From assembly GCF_034314085.1 (NCBI RefSeq), contig NZ_JAVIWI010000001.1:744001-808000 (forward strand): a stretch of DNA of 64,000 bases, given 5' to 3'. The notes below the pieces were generated by a model. That model was not told the DNA's origin and did no database searches. It was given only the letters and a program-made list of their open reading frames with translations. This DNA comes from Undibacterium sp. 5I1 (lineage in GTDB: Bacteria; Pseudomonadota; Gammaproteobacteria; Burkholderiales; Burkholderiaceae_D). Within the stretch, counting starts at the first letter, position 1. Each line of letters opens with the position of its first letter. Of the stretch, positions 1-9,353 are shown one piece after another. Both the position numbers and the translations under genes were made by a program.

Positions 1-300
1 ATGTCTGCTCAGCTCGTACAGGCTTTAGAAAAACTTAACACCACACTAGCTAGTACTGAAAAACTGGTACGCCGTCTGGATACTGACGTTACGCCAGAAC
101 TTACTTCCACCTTAAAAGAGGCGAAAGCAACTTTAGCCAATGCCAATGCAATCCTGGCTGAGGATGCACCTTTGCAGCAAGACGTGCGCGAATCCTTAAA
201 ACAAGTCGCCAAATCTGCCCGAGCCCTGGCTAATCTGGCCGATATGTTAGAGCGCCATCCTGAAGCGCTGCTCTTTGGCAAACAAAAGGTAAAGCCATGA
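1..300 (+). CDS. pqiB: PqiB/MCE-family protein, C-terminal part (gene cut by window edge)
   Basis: The 99 residues visible are an alpha-helical, heptad-like stretch rich in Ala, Leu and Thr, ending in RHPEALLFGK. That is the usual tail of PqiB/YebT-type MCE proteins, which form envelope-spanning lipid-transport tunnels. Family members are about 500 residues or more, so the Met at base 1 is probably internal and most of the gene lies to the left. The stop codon overlaps the start of the next gene (ATGA), and the next gene is a PqiC-like lipoprotein, which supports the assignment. The MCE domains themselves are outside the window. Confidence 0.7.
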   Translation: MSAQLVQALEKLNTTLASTEKLVRRLDTDVTPELTSTLKEAKATLANANAILAEDAPLQQDVRESLKQVAKSARALANLADMLERHPEALLFGKQKVKP

Positions 301-1016
301 TGAAGAAAAATATGATGAGTAAAATAATGATGGCTAAAGTGTTGGTGAGCAGAGTCGTGGCTTCGGTTTTAAATATTCAGGCTCGCAAAGCGCAAGCATC
401 AAAAATCATTTTGACGCTTTTTACTTTAGCGCTGACAGCATGTGCCACGCCCTACACCGAGCGTTACTATCAACTTACCTATCCGCTCAATAATACAAGC
501 GGTGCACAGGCTGACGACGCTAACGCCGCCAAAGTCACCTATGAGTTAATCGTGGGTGATGTGCGTATTCCGGATTCGATCAACAGAAACCAATTGGTCG
601 TCCAAAAATCGGCGACAGAATCGGTCATCGCAGATGATCAGCGTTGGGTCGCATTACTGGACGAGCAGATTGGGCAGGCGGTAGTTGCCAATCTGCGAAG
701 CCAGTTGCCTGGGGCGTGGATTGCAAACAGGGTTGCTGTCAGCAATACCAGTGCAGCCGGACAAAATTTGCCGCGCTACCATTTGGCTATACAAGTAGCC
801 CAGCTATTGATACAGAGCGGAGATAAGGTGACATTAGAGGCAATCTGGATACTACAAGATGGCAGTAAAAATACACTCAAGCGCGAGCGCACTGCCATCA
901 CCGTCCCTGTCAGCGGTGCAGGTTACGATCCGATTGCACCCGCTGTGTCTGAGTCAGTCCGGCAATTATCCGAGCAAATAGCCAAAGGCATGTTAGCTGC
1001 CAGAGCGACTCAATAG
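297..1016 (+). CDS. pqiC: PqiC-like outer-membrane lipoprotein (ABC-type transport auxiliary lipoprotein family)
   Basis: The protein has 239 residues. A long basic N-terminal region is followed by a hydrophobic segment and a lipobox (LALTAC, Cys near residue 50), so it should be a lipoprotein. The mature part begins ATPYTERYYQL, typical of PqiC, the lipoprotein that anchors the PqiB tunnel at the outer membrane. The start overlaps the upstream stop by four bases, so the two genes are translationally coupled. The Met-rich n-region before the lipobox is unusually long (about 40 residues); a later ATG is possible. Confidence 0.75.
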   Translation: MMKKNMMSKIMMAKVLVSRVVASVLNIQARKAQASKIILTLFTLALTACATPYTERYYQLTYPLNNTSGAQADDANAAKVTYELIVGDVRIPDSINRNQLVVQKSATESVIADDQRWVALLDEQIGQAVVANLRSQLPGAWIANRVAVSNTSAAGQNLPRYHLAIQVAQLLIQSGDKVTLEAIWILQDGSKNTLKRERTAITVPVSGAGYDPIAPAVSESVRQLSEQIAKGMLAARATQ

Positions 1017-1519
1017 CATTGGTGCAGGTATCTCGGTTAAATAAACTTTATGAGCTGCGTTTACTCGTCTCTATTGAATATACTCCCCATTATTTTTTAC
1101 TAATCTGCCTTATAAGGCAGTAAATGATTGGACGATTAAATTATACTAATTGGGAGTATAGGAAATACTTGTATGAATTAAACTCCGTCGAAAGGCGGAA
1201 ATCATATGCAAACTAGAAGACTTATATGTGTCGTCAGGCGTATTTCTAATGTGAGAGCAGACTGCATTTTTCTTCTTCATCCTCTTTAATAACTCGCTTA
1301 ATACTTCGCTAAAAATAAAACTTGTAGATGTCATTTTCAGTTCGACGATGCGCAAGACACTCTGTTGGAATCCGGTCAAATTGAACTGAAATAAAAAGAC
1401 GATACGTCTTCGTTTAACAATATAGTTGTGAAGTATATTTTTTGTCTGCGACTTATCTTGCCTGATCTAAGTTAAGAAGGTTTTTGATGGGTTCGTTCTA
1501 TCTCTAACTGGAGTAGTCT
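1017..1519. other. Intergenic region without a supported gene
   Basis: These 503 bases separate the pqiC-like gene from the amidase gene. They hold one copy of the 82-bp repeat (1079-1160) and otherwise AT-rich sequence. A 77-codon minus-strand frame (1146-1379) has no recognisable features and I do not call it. The amidase ribosome-binding site (GGAG, near 1510) lies at the right end. Confidence 0.6.
1079..1160 (-). repeat. 82-bp intergenic repeat, copy A (minus orientation)
   Basis: It starts TATACTCCCC and ends GGGAGTATA, so it has terminal inverted repeats. Read on the minus strand it matches the other copies: a left hairpin (TATACT, 7 bases, AGTATA), then an AATCGTCCA block, then an A/T-rich stretch before GGGGAGTATA. 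The internal part (TGCCTTATAAGGCA palindrome) differs from the other copies. Confidence 0.8.
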
Positions 1520-3133
1520 ATGCATCGTCGGAATTTTATGAAGTTGAGTGTAATCGCTAGCGCCACTGGTGCTGCTAGTGTCGCTGATGTCGTTAGTGCT
1601 TCCGGCACACTTGCTGCGTCCTCAGCAGCGGCTGAAAAAGCTCATAACATCGTTGAAGCCAGTATCGCTGATCTGCAAGCGGCAATGACTGCGGGATCGC
1701 TGACATCAAAAAAACTAGTCACGGAATACTTAGCGCGGATCAAAGCTGTCGATAAAGCGGGTCCGAATTTAAACGCAATTATTGAGCTTAATCCGGATGC
1801 ACTAGCTATCGCCGATGCCCTGGATCGTGAGCTCAAAGCCAAAGGACCACGTGGCCCTTTGCATGGTATTCCTGTGCTGCTCAAAGATAATATTGCTACT
1901 GCCGATAAAATGCAGACCACTGCAGGATCGCTGGCGCTAGTCGGCGCCAAGGCGCCACGCGATGCTTTTTTAGTCGCCAGATTGCGTGAGGCTGGTGCAG
2001 TAATTTTAGGTAAAACTAATCTGAGTGAATGGGCCAATATGCGGTCTACCCGTTCTACTTCTGGCTGGAGCGCACGCGGTGGTTTAACCAAAAACCCGTA
2101 TGTATTAGATCGTAATACCAGTGGCTCCAGCTCTGGCTCTGGTGCGGCAGTTGCCGCCAGCCTTGTCGCTATTGCAGTAGGTACAGAGACAGACGGATCG
2201 ATCACTTCACCAGCATCGATTTGTGGACTGGTCGGTATCAAACCAACTTTGGGGCTAATCAGTCGTGATGGCATTGTCCCTATCGCCCATTCGCAAGATA
2301 CCGCCGGACCAATGACACGCTCTGTCAGCGATGCCGCGGTAATGTTAACTGCCATGACCGGCGTCGATACGCATGATGCTGCGACGGCAGCTAGTGCCGG
2401 CAAGGCAGTTGACTACGCAAAATATCTGAATGCAGATGGTTTAAAAGGTGCACGTATCGGCGTCGCGCGTAATGCGATGGGTGGCAATATGCGCCTACAG
2501 CCAATTGTTGATGCAGCTTTGGATGTCATGAAAGCCAAAGGTGCCATTCTGATCGATGTTGAAGTACCTAATATGAGTAAATATGGTGATTCAGAATTAG
2601 AGGTTTTACTGTACGAACTGAAAACCGATCTGAATAAATATTTGGCAGAATTTGGCGTTGGTGCTCCGGTCAAAACCTTAAAAGATGTGATCGCATTTAA
2701 TGAGCAATATCGTGATAAGGAGATGCCTTATTTTGATCAGGAACTGTTGATCCGTGCAGAAGCCAAAGGCGGTTTGGACAGCAAAGAGTATCTCGATGCC
2801 TTAGAAAATAATCATCGATATTCACGCCAAGAAGGTATCGATAAAGTCATGAGCGAGAATAAATTAGACGCACTTTTTGCCCTGACAGGTGGCCCGGCAT
2901 GGTTGACCGATTATATTAACGGCGATCATTCTGGCGACAGCTTCTCATCACCGGCAGCGGTTGCAGGGTATCCGCACATTACGGTGCCTGCTGGATTTTT
3001 TAATGGTTTGCCGATTGGGGTGTCGTTTGTCGCGGGCGCCTATGCAGAACCAACTCTGATTAAACTAGCCTACGCGTTTGAGCAAGCGACCAAGCATCGC
3101 CGTGCCCCAGCATATTTAAAACATACCACATAG
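1520..3133 (+). CDS. Amidase-signature family hydrolase with Tat-like signal
   Basis: The product has 537 residues. The N-terminus has a twin-arginine-like motif (RRNFMK) and a hydrophobic Ala/Ser-rich segment, so export to the periplasm is likely. The core has the amidase-signature family marks: the catalytic Lys in PVLLKDN, the Gly/Ser-rich NTSGSSSGSGAAVA block, and the cis-Ser/Ser nucleophile pair in TDGSITSPAS. Together these give the Ser-cisSer-Lys triad that hydrolyses amides. The substrate cannot be told. The start is supported by GGAG about eight bases upstream. It stands alone, 72 bases before the ABC transporter genes. Confidence 0.88.
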   Translation: MHRRNFMKLSVIASATGAASVADVVSASGTLAASSAAAEKAHNIVEASIADLQAAMTAGSLTSKKLVTEYLARIKAVDKAGPNLNAIIELNPDALAIADALDRELKAKGPRGPLHGIPVLLKDNIATADKMQTTAGSLALVGAKAPRDAFLVARLREAGAVILGKTNLSEWANMRSTRSTSGWSARGGLTKNPYVLDRNTSGSSSGSGAAVAASLVAIAVGTETDGSITSPASICGLVGIKPTLGLISRDGIVPIAHSQDTAGPMTRSVSDAAVMLTAMTGVDTHDAATAASAGKAVDYAKYLNADGLKGARIGVARNAMGGNMRLQPIVDAALDVMKAKGAILIDVEVPNMSKYGDSELEVLLYELKTDLNKYLAEFGVGAPVKTLKDVIAFNEQYRDKEMPYFDQELLIRAEAKGGLDSKEYLDALENNHRYSRQEGIDKVMSENKLDALFALTGGPAWLTDYINGDHSGDSFSSPAAVAGYPHITVPAGFFNGLPIGVSFVAGAYAEPTLIKLAYAFEQATKHRRAPAYLKHTT

Positions 3134-3205
3134 AGTTATCGCAAATAGTGATTGGCAAGCTGGAGCTAATAATCAAATGAAATCGCATGAAAGAATGGTC
3201 GATAA

Positions 3206-3910
3206 ATGAGTGAAGTCCCCGCACTAGAGTGCCGCGCCCTGAAGAAAAGTTATGCCGATGGGCGCGTGGTGTTATCCGGTTTAGATTTCACGCTGAATGC
3301 GGGGGAGTACATTGCAATCATGGGCGAATCTGGCGTCGGCAAATCCACCTTACTCAACATGATTGCAGGACTGGATACGCCGGATTCTGGCAGTGTTTTG
3401 ATCGATGGAGCGATCATGTCGCAACTGACGGATGACGAAGCGACCCGCTTACGCCGTCAGAAGCTAGGATTTATTTTTCAGGCTTTTCATGTCTTACCCC
3501 ACTTAAGTTTGATGCAAAACATCAGCCTGCCACTCTTGCTAAATGGCGAGTCGCCTGCGCGTGCGACACAGATGCTAAAAGCAGTTGGTCTGGATGGACG
3601 AGGCAGTGATTTTCCTCGTCAATTGTCCGGAGGAGAGCTACAGCGTGTCGCCATTGCCCGCGCACTGGTGCATCGACCTACATTGGTCATGGCTGATGAA
3701 CCGACCGGCAATCTGGACCCGGCCACGGCGCAGGGGATCTTAAAATTATTGCGCGATGAAATTAAAGCCAATGGTGCGTCCGCCATCATGGTGACCCATT
3801 CCATGGCAGCGGCATCGACGGCAGACCGGATTTTAATACTGACCAGTGACGGGCTGCATCCCCTGGCTCCGAGAACAGAGCACATTGCTGCATCTCTCCA
3901 TGCTGAGTAG
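3206..3910 (+). CDS. ABC transporter ATP-binding protein (LolD/MacB type; AttE-like)
   Basis: The product has 234 residues. It carries a Walker A motif (GESGVGKST, about residue 42), the ABC signature (LSGGELQRVAIARA, about residue 139) and Walker B with the catalytic Glu (LVMADEPTGNLDP). The closest family is the LolD/MacB/FtsE group, which powers lipid or protein extraction through FtsX-type permeases rather than import. The next two genes encode an FtsX-type permease and a lipocalin-like secreted protein, the composition known as the AttEFGH system. The stop lies inside the permease gene (11-base overlap), so the two are coupled. Confidence 0.88.
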   Translation: MSEVPALECRALKKSYADGRVVLSGLDFTLNAGEYIAIMGESGVGKSTLLNMIAGLDTPDSGSVLIDGAIMSQLTDDEATRLRRQKLGFIFQAFHVLPHLSLMQNISLPLLLNGESPARATQMLKAVGLDGRGSDFPRQLSGGELQRVAIARALVHRPTLVMADEPTGNLDPATAQGILKLLRDEIKANGASAIMVTHSMAAASTADRILILTSDGLHPLAPRTEHIAASLHAE

Positions 3911-6515
3911 TTTACACACGCAACTAATGAAATGGCTGGTGTTTGGCGAATGGCGTGCGCATCCAGTACGCGCCATGGCTGCGATCGCCGCGATTGCCTT
4001 GGGCGTTGCTTTGGGCTTCGCAATTGACCTGATCAATGGTGCTGCATTAAATGAGTTTTCTGCCGCCGCCAAAAGCTTGACAGGGCAATCTGATTTACAA
4101 GTACGCGGTAGCCAAAGTCTGTTTGATGAGTCGGTTTATCCTTTGCTTGCCGAGCATCAAGGGGTATCGCTGGCGAATCCTGTTTTGGAAATCGATGCAA
4201 CGGTACCAGGGCAGCGCAGTGCTCTGAAGGTGCTGGGTATAGATGTATTTCAGGCGATGGAATTGGCTCCGGATTTAATCGGAGTACCGCAGATTGACCA
4301 TCCGTTTGATACCTTGTCTGATGACGCCATCTTTTTATCGCCAGCCGCGCAAGAATGGCTTGCGGTCAAGCCTGGAGATCAGTTGCGCTTACAAAGTGGT
4401 ACTGAGACCGTCTCACTACGGGTAGCTGGTGGCATTGTCAGGGCACGTCCCGGACAACGGATTGCTGTGATGGATATCGCTACTGCGCAGTGGCGTTTTG
4501 GGCGACTCGGTAAGCTCTCGCGGATTGATTTAAAGCTGGACAGCGGCATCTCCCGTGATGCTTTTCGTCGCAGCTTATCTAAAGAATTTGCGAGTGAATC
4601 GACGAACGAATTTACGAACGAAGTTACGAACAACCGCACGAATAAATTTAATAAGCACTTATTGATCACAGAGAGTGCAGATCAGGAGGCGCGCAGTGCC
4701 AATATGTCACGTGCATATCGCGTTAATTTGAACGTGCTTGCTTTGGTCGCCTTATTCACCGGCGCATTTTTGATTTTTTCAACACAGGCTTTGTCGGTAC
4801 TGCGTCGACGTTCTCAGTTTGCATTGTTGCGTGTGATTGGAATGACGCGGTCGTTGTTGCTGCGACAAATTTTGTTAGAGGGCGGCGTACTTGGCGCACT
4901 CGGATCCCTGATTGGACTTGCCGCCGGATATGCTATGGCCGCACTGGCACTACGTTTTTTTGGTGGCGATTTGGGTGGCGGTTATTTTCCCGGCATCCGC
5001 CCCAGTGTGCAGTTTGATTTGACGTCTGCTGCCGTTTTCTTTTTACTCGGTACGGGTATTGCGTTGCTAGGAAGTTTGGCACCCGCCTTAGAAGCGGCAC
5101 GTGCGCAGCCGGGACCTGCATTAAAGTCCGGTAGTGAGGATGTTGCGATGACGCGCTTCTCGTCTCCTTGGCCGGCGATGATATGTCTGGCTTTGGGTGG
5201 TGTGCTGACGCAATTGCCGCCCGTATTCGAATTGCCGGTATTCGGTTATCTGGCGGTCGCTTTATTGCTCATCGGCGGTATTGGATTAATGCCTCGCTGT
5301 TCCGCAGTAGTATTCACGTCTCTCCTGAATTTTCTACAAAGCCGCGCTGCTTTGCTCAGAAAAAATCAGGTCCTGTTGCTGGTTCTTGCTCGCCTAGCCA
5401 ACACACCAAATCAAGCCTCGATTGCACTGGGAGGTGTGTTATCGAGTTTTAGTCTGATGGTGGCGATGGCGATTATGGTATCGAGCTTTAGGGTGTCGGT
5501 AGATGATTGGCTGGCGCAAATATTGTCTGCCAATTTATATGTGCGCACAGCGTCCAACGGTGAAACTGCGGCAATGAACCCAGCACAACAAAAAATGATT
5601 AGCACTCTGGCAGGTATAAAGCGCGCAGAGTTTTTGCGCACAATTCCATTAACGCTAGATATAACACGGCCACCCGTCATCATGATCGCCCGCACGACTG
5701 ATGCAGCAGATCCCGAGCGCACCTTGCCGCTGACTGAGGATGTGATAGATGCTACCAAGATCGCAGCAGAGACCATGCCGGTCTGGGTGTCTGAGGCGAT
5801 GCTGGATTTGTACGGATATCGTGTCGGGCAACGCGTCAATTTGCCTGTCGGTACAGGCGTGCATCCATTTACAGTAGCAGGGGTGTGGCGTGACTATGCG
5901 AGGCAATCTGGCTCGATACAAATTCGCCTATCAGATTATCAGCGGTTGACGGCGGACCTTACTGTGACAGATGCCGCGCTATTTTTTAATCCTGATATCA
6001 GTACGGTGTCCGTTATTAAACAGGTGAGGTCGCTACCATTTGGGAATACGGTTGAGTTCGCTGATCCTGGAGAAATCCGCGCAATCAGTCTTAAAATTTT
6101 TGATCGTAGTTTCGCAGTCACTTATCTATTGGAAATCGTTGCGATGATGATCGGTTTGTTCGGTGTCGCGGCGACATTTTCAGCGCAAACACTGGCGCGT
6201 ACCAAAGAGTTTGGGATGTTGCGCCATGTTGGGGTGACGCGCACACAGATATTACAAATACTGGGTGCAGAGGGAAGTTTGCTGACAGGATTGGGGATTA
6301 TGGTCGGCTTCCTACTCGGTTGGATTATTAGTCTGGTGCTGATTTTTATTGTTAATCCTCAGTCATTTCATTGGAGTATGCAAATGCATATTCCGTGGTT
6401 GATGCTGGCATCGGTCGCCGTTTTATTATTGTTATCGTCTGCCGCGACGGCGGTATTGTCAGGTGCGCGCGCTGTGGCCGGTGATTCGGTGCGGGCGGTG
6501 AAGGAGGATTGGTAA
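3900..6515 (+). CDS. ABC transporter permease, two FtsX domains (AttF-AttG-like fusion)
   Basis: From the ATG at 3900 the product has 871 residues; an ATG at 3927 (MKWLVFGEWRAHP) is also possible. A frame start at 3846 would overlap the ATPase gene by 65 bases and is less likely. One N-terminal membrane segment is followed by a periplasmic domain of about 230 residues. Then come a cluster of membrane segments (about residues 275-440), further membrane segments, a second periplasmic domain and a last FtsX-type cluster. This is the YbbP/AttFG architecture, with two FtsX halves in one chain. A stretch rich in Asn, Glu and Thr (about residues 236-257; bases 4605-4670) looks like a short tandem insertion. 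It works with the ATPase just upstream. Confidence 0.85.
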   Translation: MLSSLHTQLMKWLVFGEWRAHPVRAMAAIAAIALGVALGFAIDLINGAALNEFSAAAKSLTGQSDLQVRGSQSLFDESVYPLLAEHQGVSLANPVLEIDATVPGQRSALKVLGIDVFQAMELAPDLIGVPQIDHPFDTLSDDAIFLSPAAQEWLAVKPGDQLRLQSGTETVSLRVAGGIVRARPGQRIAVMDIATAQWRFGRLGKLSRIDLKLDSGISRDAFRRSLSKEFASESTNEFTNEVTNNRTNKFNKHLLITESADQEARSANMSRAYRVNLNVLALVALFTGAFLIFSTQALSVLRRRSQFALLRVIGMTRSLLLRQILLEGGVLGALGSLIGLAAGYAMAALALRFFGGDLGGGYFPGIRPSVQFDLTSAAVFFLLGTGIALLGSLAPALEAARAQPGPALKSGSEDVAMTRFSSPWPAMICLALGGVLTQLPPVFELPVFGYLAVALLLIGGIGLMPRCSAVVFTSLLNFLQSRAALLRKNQVLLLVLARLANTPNQASIALGGVLSSFSLMVAMAIMVSSFRVSVDDWLAQILSANLYVRTASNGETAAMNPAQQKMISTLAGIKRAEFLRTIPLTLDITRPPVIMIARTTDAADPERTLPLTEDVIDATKIAAETMPVWVSEAMLDLYGYRVGQRVNLPVGTGVHPFTVAGVWRDYARQSGSIQIRLSDYQRLTADLTVTDAALFFNPDISTVSVIKQVRSLPFGNTVEFADPGEIRAISLKIFDRSFAVTYLLEIVAMMIGLFGVAATFSAQTLARTKEFGMLRHVGVTRTQILQILGAEGSLLTGLGIMVGFLLGWIISLVLIFIVNPQSFHWSMQMHIPWLMLASVAVLLLLSSAATAVLSGARAVAGDSVRAVKEDW

Positions 6516-7669
6516 TGTGGAATCGAAAGAAAAGGAATCATAGCGCTGCTTCGTATTTTTCCATTATTTTCGGCTTGTTATTGGCAGCGTTCGGTGCCGT
6601 TAGTCATGCAGCCCCGCCTGATTTTAGTGTAGTGCAACCGGGCACATTGCTACAATTTCCCACCGACTTTGGCGCCCATCCCACGTTTCGTACTGAATGG
6701 TGGTACGTCACAGGCTGGCTAGACACACCGGATCATCAAGCGCTCGGCTTTCAGATTACCTTCTTCCGCTCGGCAACCGATCATGACCGTAACAACCCCA
6801 GCGCGTTTGCACCATCGCAGCTAGTGATTGCGCATGCCGCGCTCTCTGATCCTAAGATCGGACATCTGTTACATGATCAAAAAAGCGCTCGCTCCGGTTT
6901 TGGTCTTGCGTATGCCAAGGTAGGGAATACGGATGTGAAATTGAGTGATTGGCATTTGCTGCGAAACGCTGATGGTAGTTATCAGGCGCAAGTGCGTACG
7001 CGTGACTTCTCACTGCAGTTACAGCTCACACCAACACAGCCACTCTTGCTACAAGGCGAGGCTGGTTACTCCCGTAAGGGACCAAAACCAGAGCAAGCAA
7101 GCTATTACTATAGTGAACCTCAACTGAAAGTGTCGGGTAAGCTGATGCGGTCAAATAGCTCTTCTGCTGTGTCTGAAAGTGCCGCCAAGTCGGGATCACC
7201 TAACATGGAGGTGCAGGGTAAAGCTTGGCTAGATCACGAATGGTCTACCAGCGTGCTGGATGCGCAAGCCACAGGCTGGGACTGGCTTGGTGCCAATCTG
7301 GATAATGGTGACGTGCTGATGGCGTTTCAAATCCGTAATCAACGCGGTGATACTGTCTGGTCGCATGCAACGCTGCGCGATAAATCCGGCCAAGCTACAC
7401 AATTTTTGCCAGAGCAAATTCGCTTCCAACCTGTGCGCACATGGCGCTCACCTCGCACTAATGCGACTTATCCGGTTGCTACCATGATCTCTACTGCAAA
7501 TATGCAATGGCAAATCACGCCTCTACAAGACGATCAGGAATTGGATTCGCGTCGGTCAACTGGGGCGGTATATTGGGAAGGAGCTGTCACGATCCAGAAA
7601 GATGGCAAGCGAGTCGGTCAAGGGTATTTGGAGATGACTGGCTATGTTAAACCGATGAAATTGCAATGA
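6515..7669 (+). CDS. Secreted lipocalin-like / CrtC-like protein (AttH family)
   Basis: The product has 384 residues from the ATG at 6515. That start has an ideal AAGGAGG seven bases upstream and shares one base with the permease stop (TAATG). A hydrophobic signal segment ends near AVSHAAPP, so it should be exported. The motif FRTEWWYVTGWL and the later WLDHEWSTSVL are hallmarks of the AttH/CrtC fold (two lipocalin-like barrels), which includes carotenoid 1,2-hydratase relatives of unknown substrate. As the third gene of the export operon it probably receives or processes the transported lipid-like molecule; that is inference. Confidence 0.85.
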   Translation: MWNRKKRNHSAASYFSIIFGLLLAAFGAVSHAAPPDFSVVQPGTLLQFPTDFGAHPTFRTEWWYVTGWLDTPDHQALGFQITFFRSATDHDRNNPSAFAPSQLVIAHAALSDPKIGHLLHDQKSARSGFGLAYAKVGNTDVKLSDWHLLRNADGSYQAQVRTRDFSLQLQLTPTQPLLLQGEAGYSRKGPKPEQASYYYSEPQLKVSGKLMRSNSSSAVSESAAKSGSPNMEVQGKAWLDHEWSTSVLDAQATGWDWLGANLDNGDVLMAFQIRNQRGDTVWSHATLRDKSGQATQFLPEQIRFQPVRTWRSPRTNATYPVATMISTANMQWQITPLQDDQELDSRRSTGAVYWEGAVTIQKDGKRVGQGYLEMTGYVKPMKLQ

Positions 7670-7691
7670 GGCATAGCCAATGCGAATTAAA

Positions 7692-7772
7692 TATACTCCC
7701 AATTAGTATATTTAATTGTCCATATAATGATTAGGCGATAGGGTGTATTTATTAAAAATAAGGGGGAGTATA
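7692..7772 (+). repeat. 81-bp intergenic repeat, copy B
   Basis: It begins TATACTCCC and ends GGGAGTATA. The left hairpin TATACT-7-AGTATA is perfect. The middle block AATTGTCCATATAATGATTA matches copies D and F. It lies between the convergent AttH-like and outer-membrane efflux genes. Confidence 0.85.
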
Positions 7773-7886
7773 TTGATTTCAATGCATTTATTTCCTTATT
7801 TTTACTGAAAAATACCGTCACTGCGAGTTAATTTAGATCAGCTCCGCTTACGTTCAACATCCGCTTAACATCTGCTCTAAGCAAAC

Positions 7887-9353
7887 TCAAGGTCTGTTCA
7901 ATTCGGCATCCCGAGCACCATCCCATCCACCACCTAAAGCCTTAATCAGATACACCGATGTCAGCATTTGCTGACCGTTGATTTGTACTGCCTGACGTTG
8001 ATTGTTGAGCAGAGTTTGCTGCGCTGTGATGACGTTTAAATAGGTGTCCAAGCCGCCTGCGTAGCGATCATTGGCGAGATCTAGTACGCGTTGTGAACTC
8101 CGTACGCTGGCGTTTGCTTGTTTGCCGGCGTCGTTTAGGATGCTTAATCCGGTCATGCCATCTTCAACCTCTTGCATCGCAACCAGTACGCTTTGGCGAT
8201 AACTGGCGACCGAGGCGGTGTAGGACGCCTCGCTGATTTTGACCGTGGCATTCGTTTTTCCCGCATCAAACAGAGTTTGTGTCAACGCTGTCCCCAAAGA
8301 CCATAACAAGCTGGGCGCGCTAAATAAATTGCTGATCTGATTGGCATCCCAGCCGCCGTTGGTTTGCAACAGTAGAGTAGGGAAATAAGCAGATCGGGCG
8401 ACGCCGATATTGGCATTGGCTGCGGCAATCGCGCGTTCGTTTGCGGCGATGTCAGGACGTCGCTGCAACACATCAGAGGGTAAGCCGACCGGCAATGTGG
8501 GCGGTAGCATTTTAGCCATCGACGGCGCCAGCTTAAAATTGGGTGCTGGCGTGCCTGTCATGGTGGCTAAGGCATGTTCATATTGTGCGCGGCGGTTCTG
8601 CAATAAACTGAGTTGCGTTTTACTCGCGTCAAGCAAGGCCTGTTGTTGTGCCAGATCGAGGCCGGAGGCAACGCCTAATTCATGCCTTGCATCGATGAAA
8701 TTCAGTGCTTTTTCCTGTAGCTTCACACCTTGGCTGAGCACATCAATCTCGGCATCTAGTGCACGCAGATTAAAGTAATCAGCAGCGAGTTCTGAGGTCA
8801 GTACTAATCGTGTATTTTCAAAATCGGCAGCCGCTTGCTCTGAGCTTGCCCGTGCGCTGGCCACGGTGTTGCGGACACGACCAAATAAGTCTGCTTCATA
8901 ATTCACCGCGAATCCGAGCTGAAAATTATTTTGTACTGTCGATTGGTTTGCCGTGTTGTAGGATGCGAGCGGGCGGTCGGCCGAGGTTTTTTGGCGCGCG
9001 GCGCCTGCTTGTAATCCGACTTGCGGAAATAAGCCAGCAGCGCTGACACTGACCTGGGCACGTGCTTGTTCCAGACGTGCCGCTGCGACTTGCAGCGTCT
9101 GGTTTTGCGCCATCGCTTGTTGTTCTAGCTGGTTTAGTTGTGGGTCCTGAAATATCACCCACCACTGTCCCTTTGGTATGTGATCGGCTGGAGTGCCTTG
9201 TACAAATGGTGCGGTGGATTGCCATGCGGCTGGCATCGCGACTTGTGGTTTTTTGTAGTCCGGTGCGCTGGAACAGCCAGCTAACAATGCTAGCGGTGCC
9301 AACAACGCTAGGATGGTTGGTGCCCCTGTGGAAGAAATGCGAGCTGACTTCAT
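7887..9353 (-). CDS. RND efflux outer-membrane lipoprotein (NodT/OprM family)
   Basis: The product has 488 residues. It has a signal peptide with lipobox (LALLAGC) followed by SSAPDYKKP, the normal start of mature NodT/OprM-type channels, and two repeated outer-membrane-efflux-protein halves (about residues 75-265 and 285-480). It forms the outer-membrane exit duct of the tripartite pump encoded with the two genes upstream on the same strand. The start overlaps the adaptor stop by four bases (ATGA). Confidence 0.92.
   Translation of the reverse strand: MKSARISSTGAPTILALLAPLALLAGCSSAPDYKKPQVAMPAAWQSTAPFVQGTPADHIPKGQWWVIFQDPQLNQLEQQAMAQNQTLQVAAARLEQARAQVSVSAAGLFPQVGLQAGAARQKTSADRPLASYNTANQSTVQNNFQLGFAVNYEADLFGRVRNTVASARASSEQAAADFENTRLVLTSELAADYFNLRALDAEIDVLSQGVKLQEKALNFIDARHELGVASGLDLAQQQALLDASKTQLSLLQNRRAQYEHALATMTGTPAPNFKLAPSMAKMLPPTLPVGLPSDVLQRRPDIAANERAIAAANANIGVARSAYFPTLLLQTNGGWDANQISNLFSAPSLLWSLGTALTQTLFDAGKTNATVKISEASYTASVASYRQSVLVAMQEVEDGMTGLSILNDAGKQANASVRSSQRVLDLANDRYAGGLDTYLNVITAQQTLLNNQRQAVQINGQQMLTSVYLIKALGGGWDGARDAELNRP

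Noticed and set aside
1642..2403. 253-codon open frame on the minus strand inside the amidase gene
   Set aside because: It is an antisense shadow of a well-supported gene with no motifs, signal or ribosome-binding site of its own.
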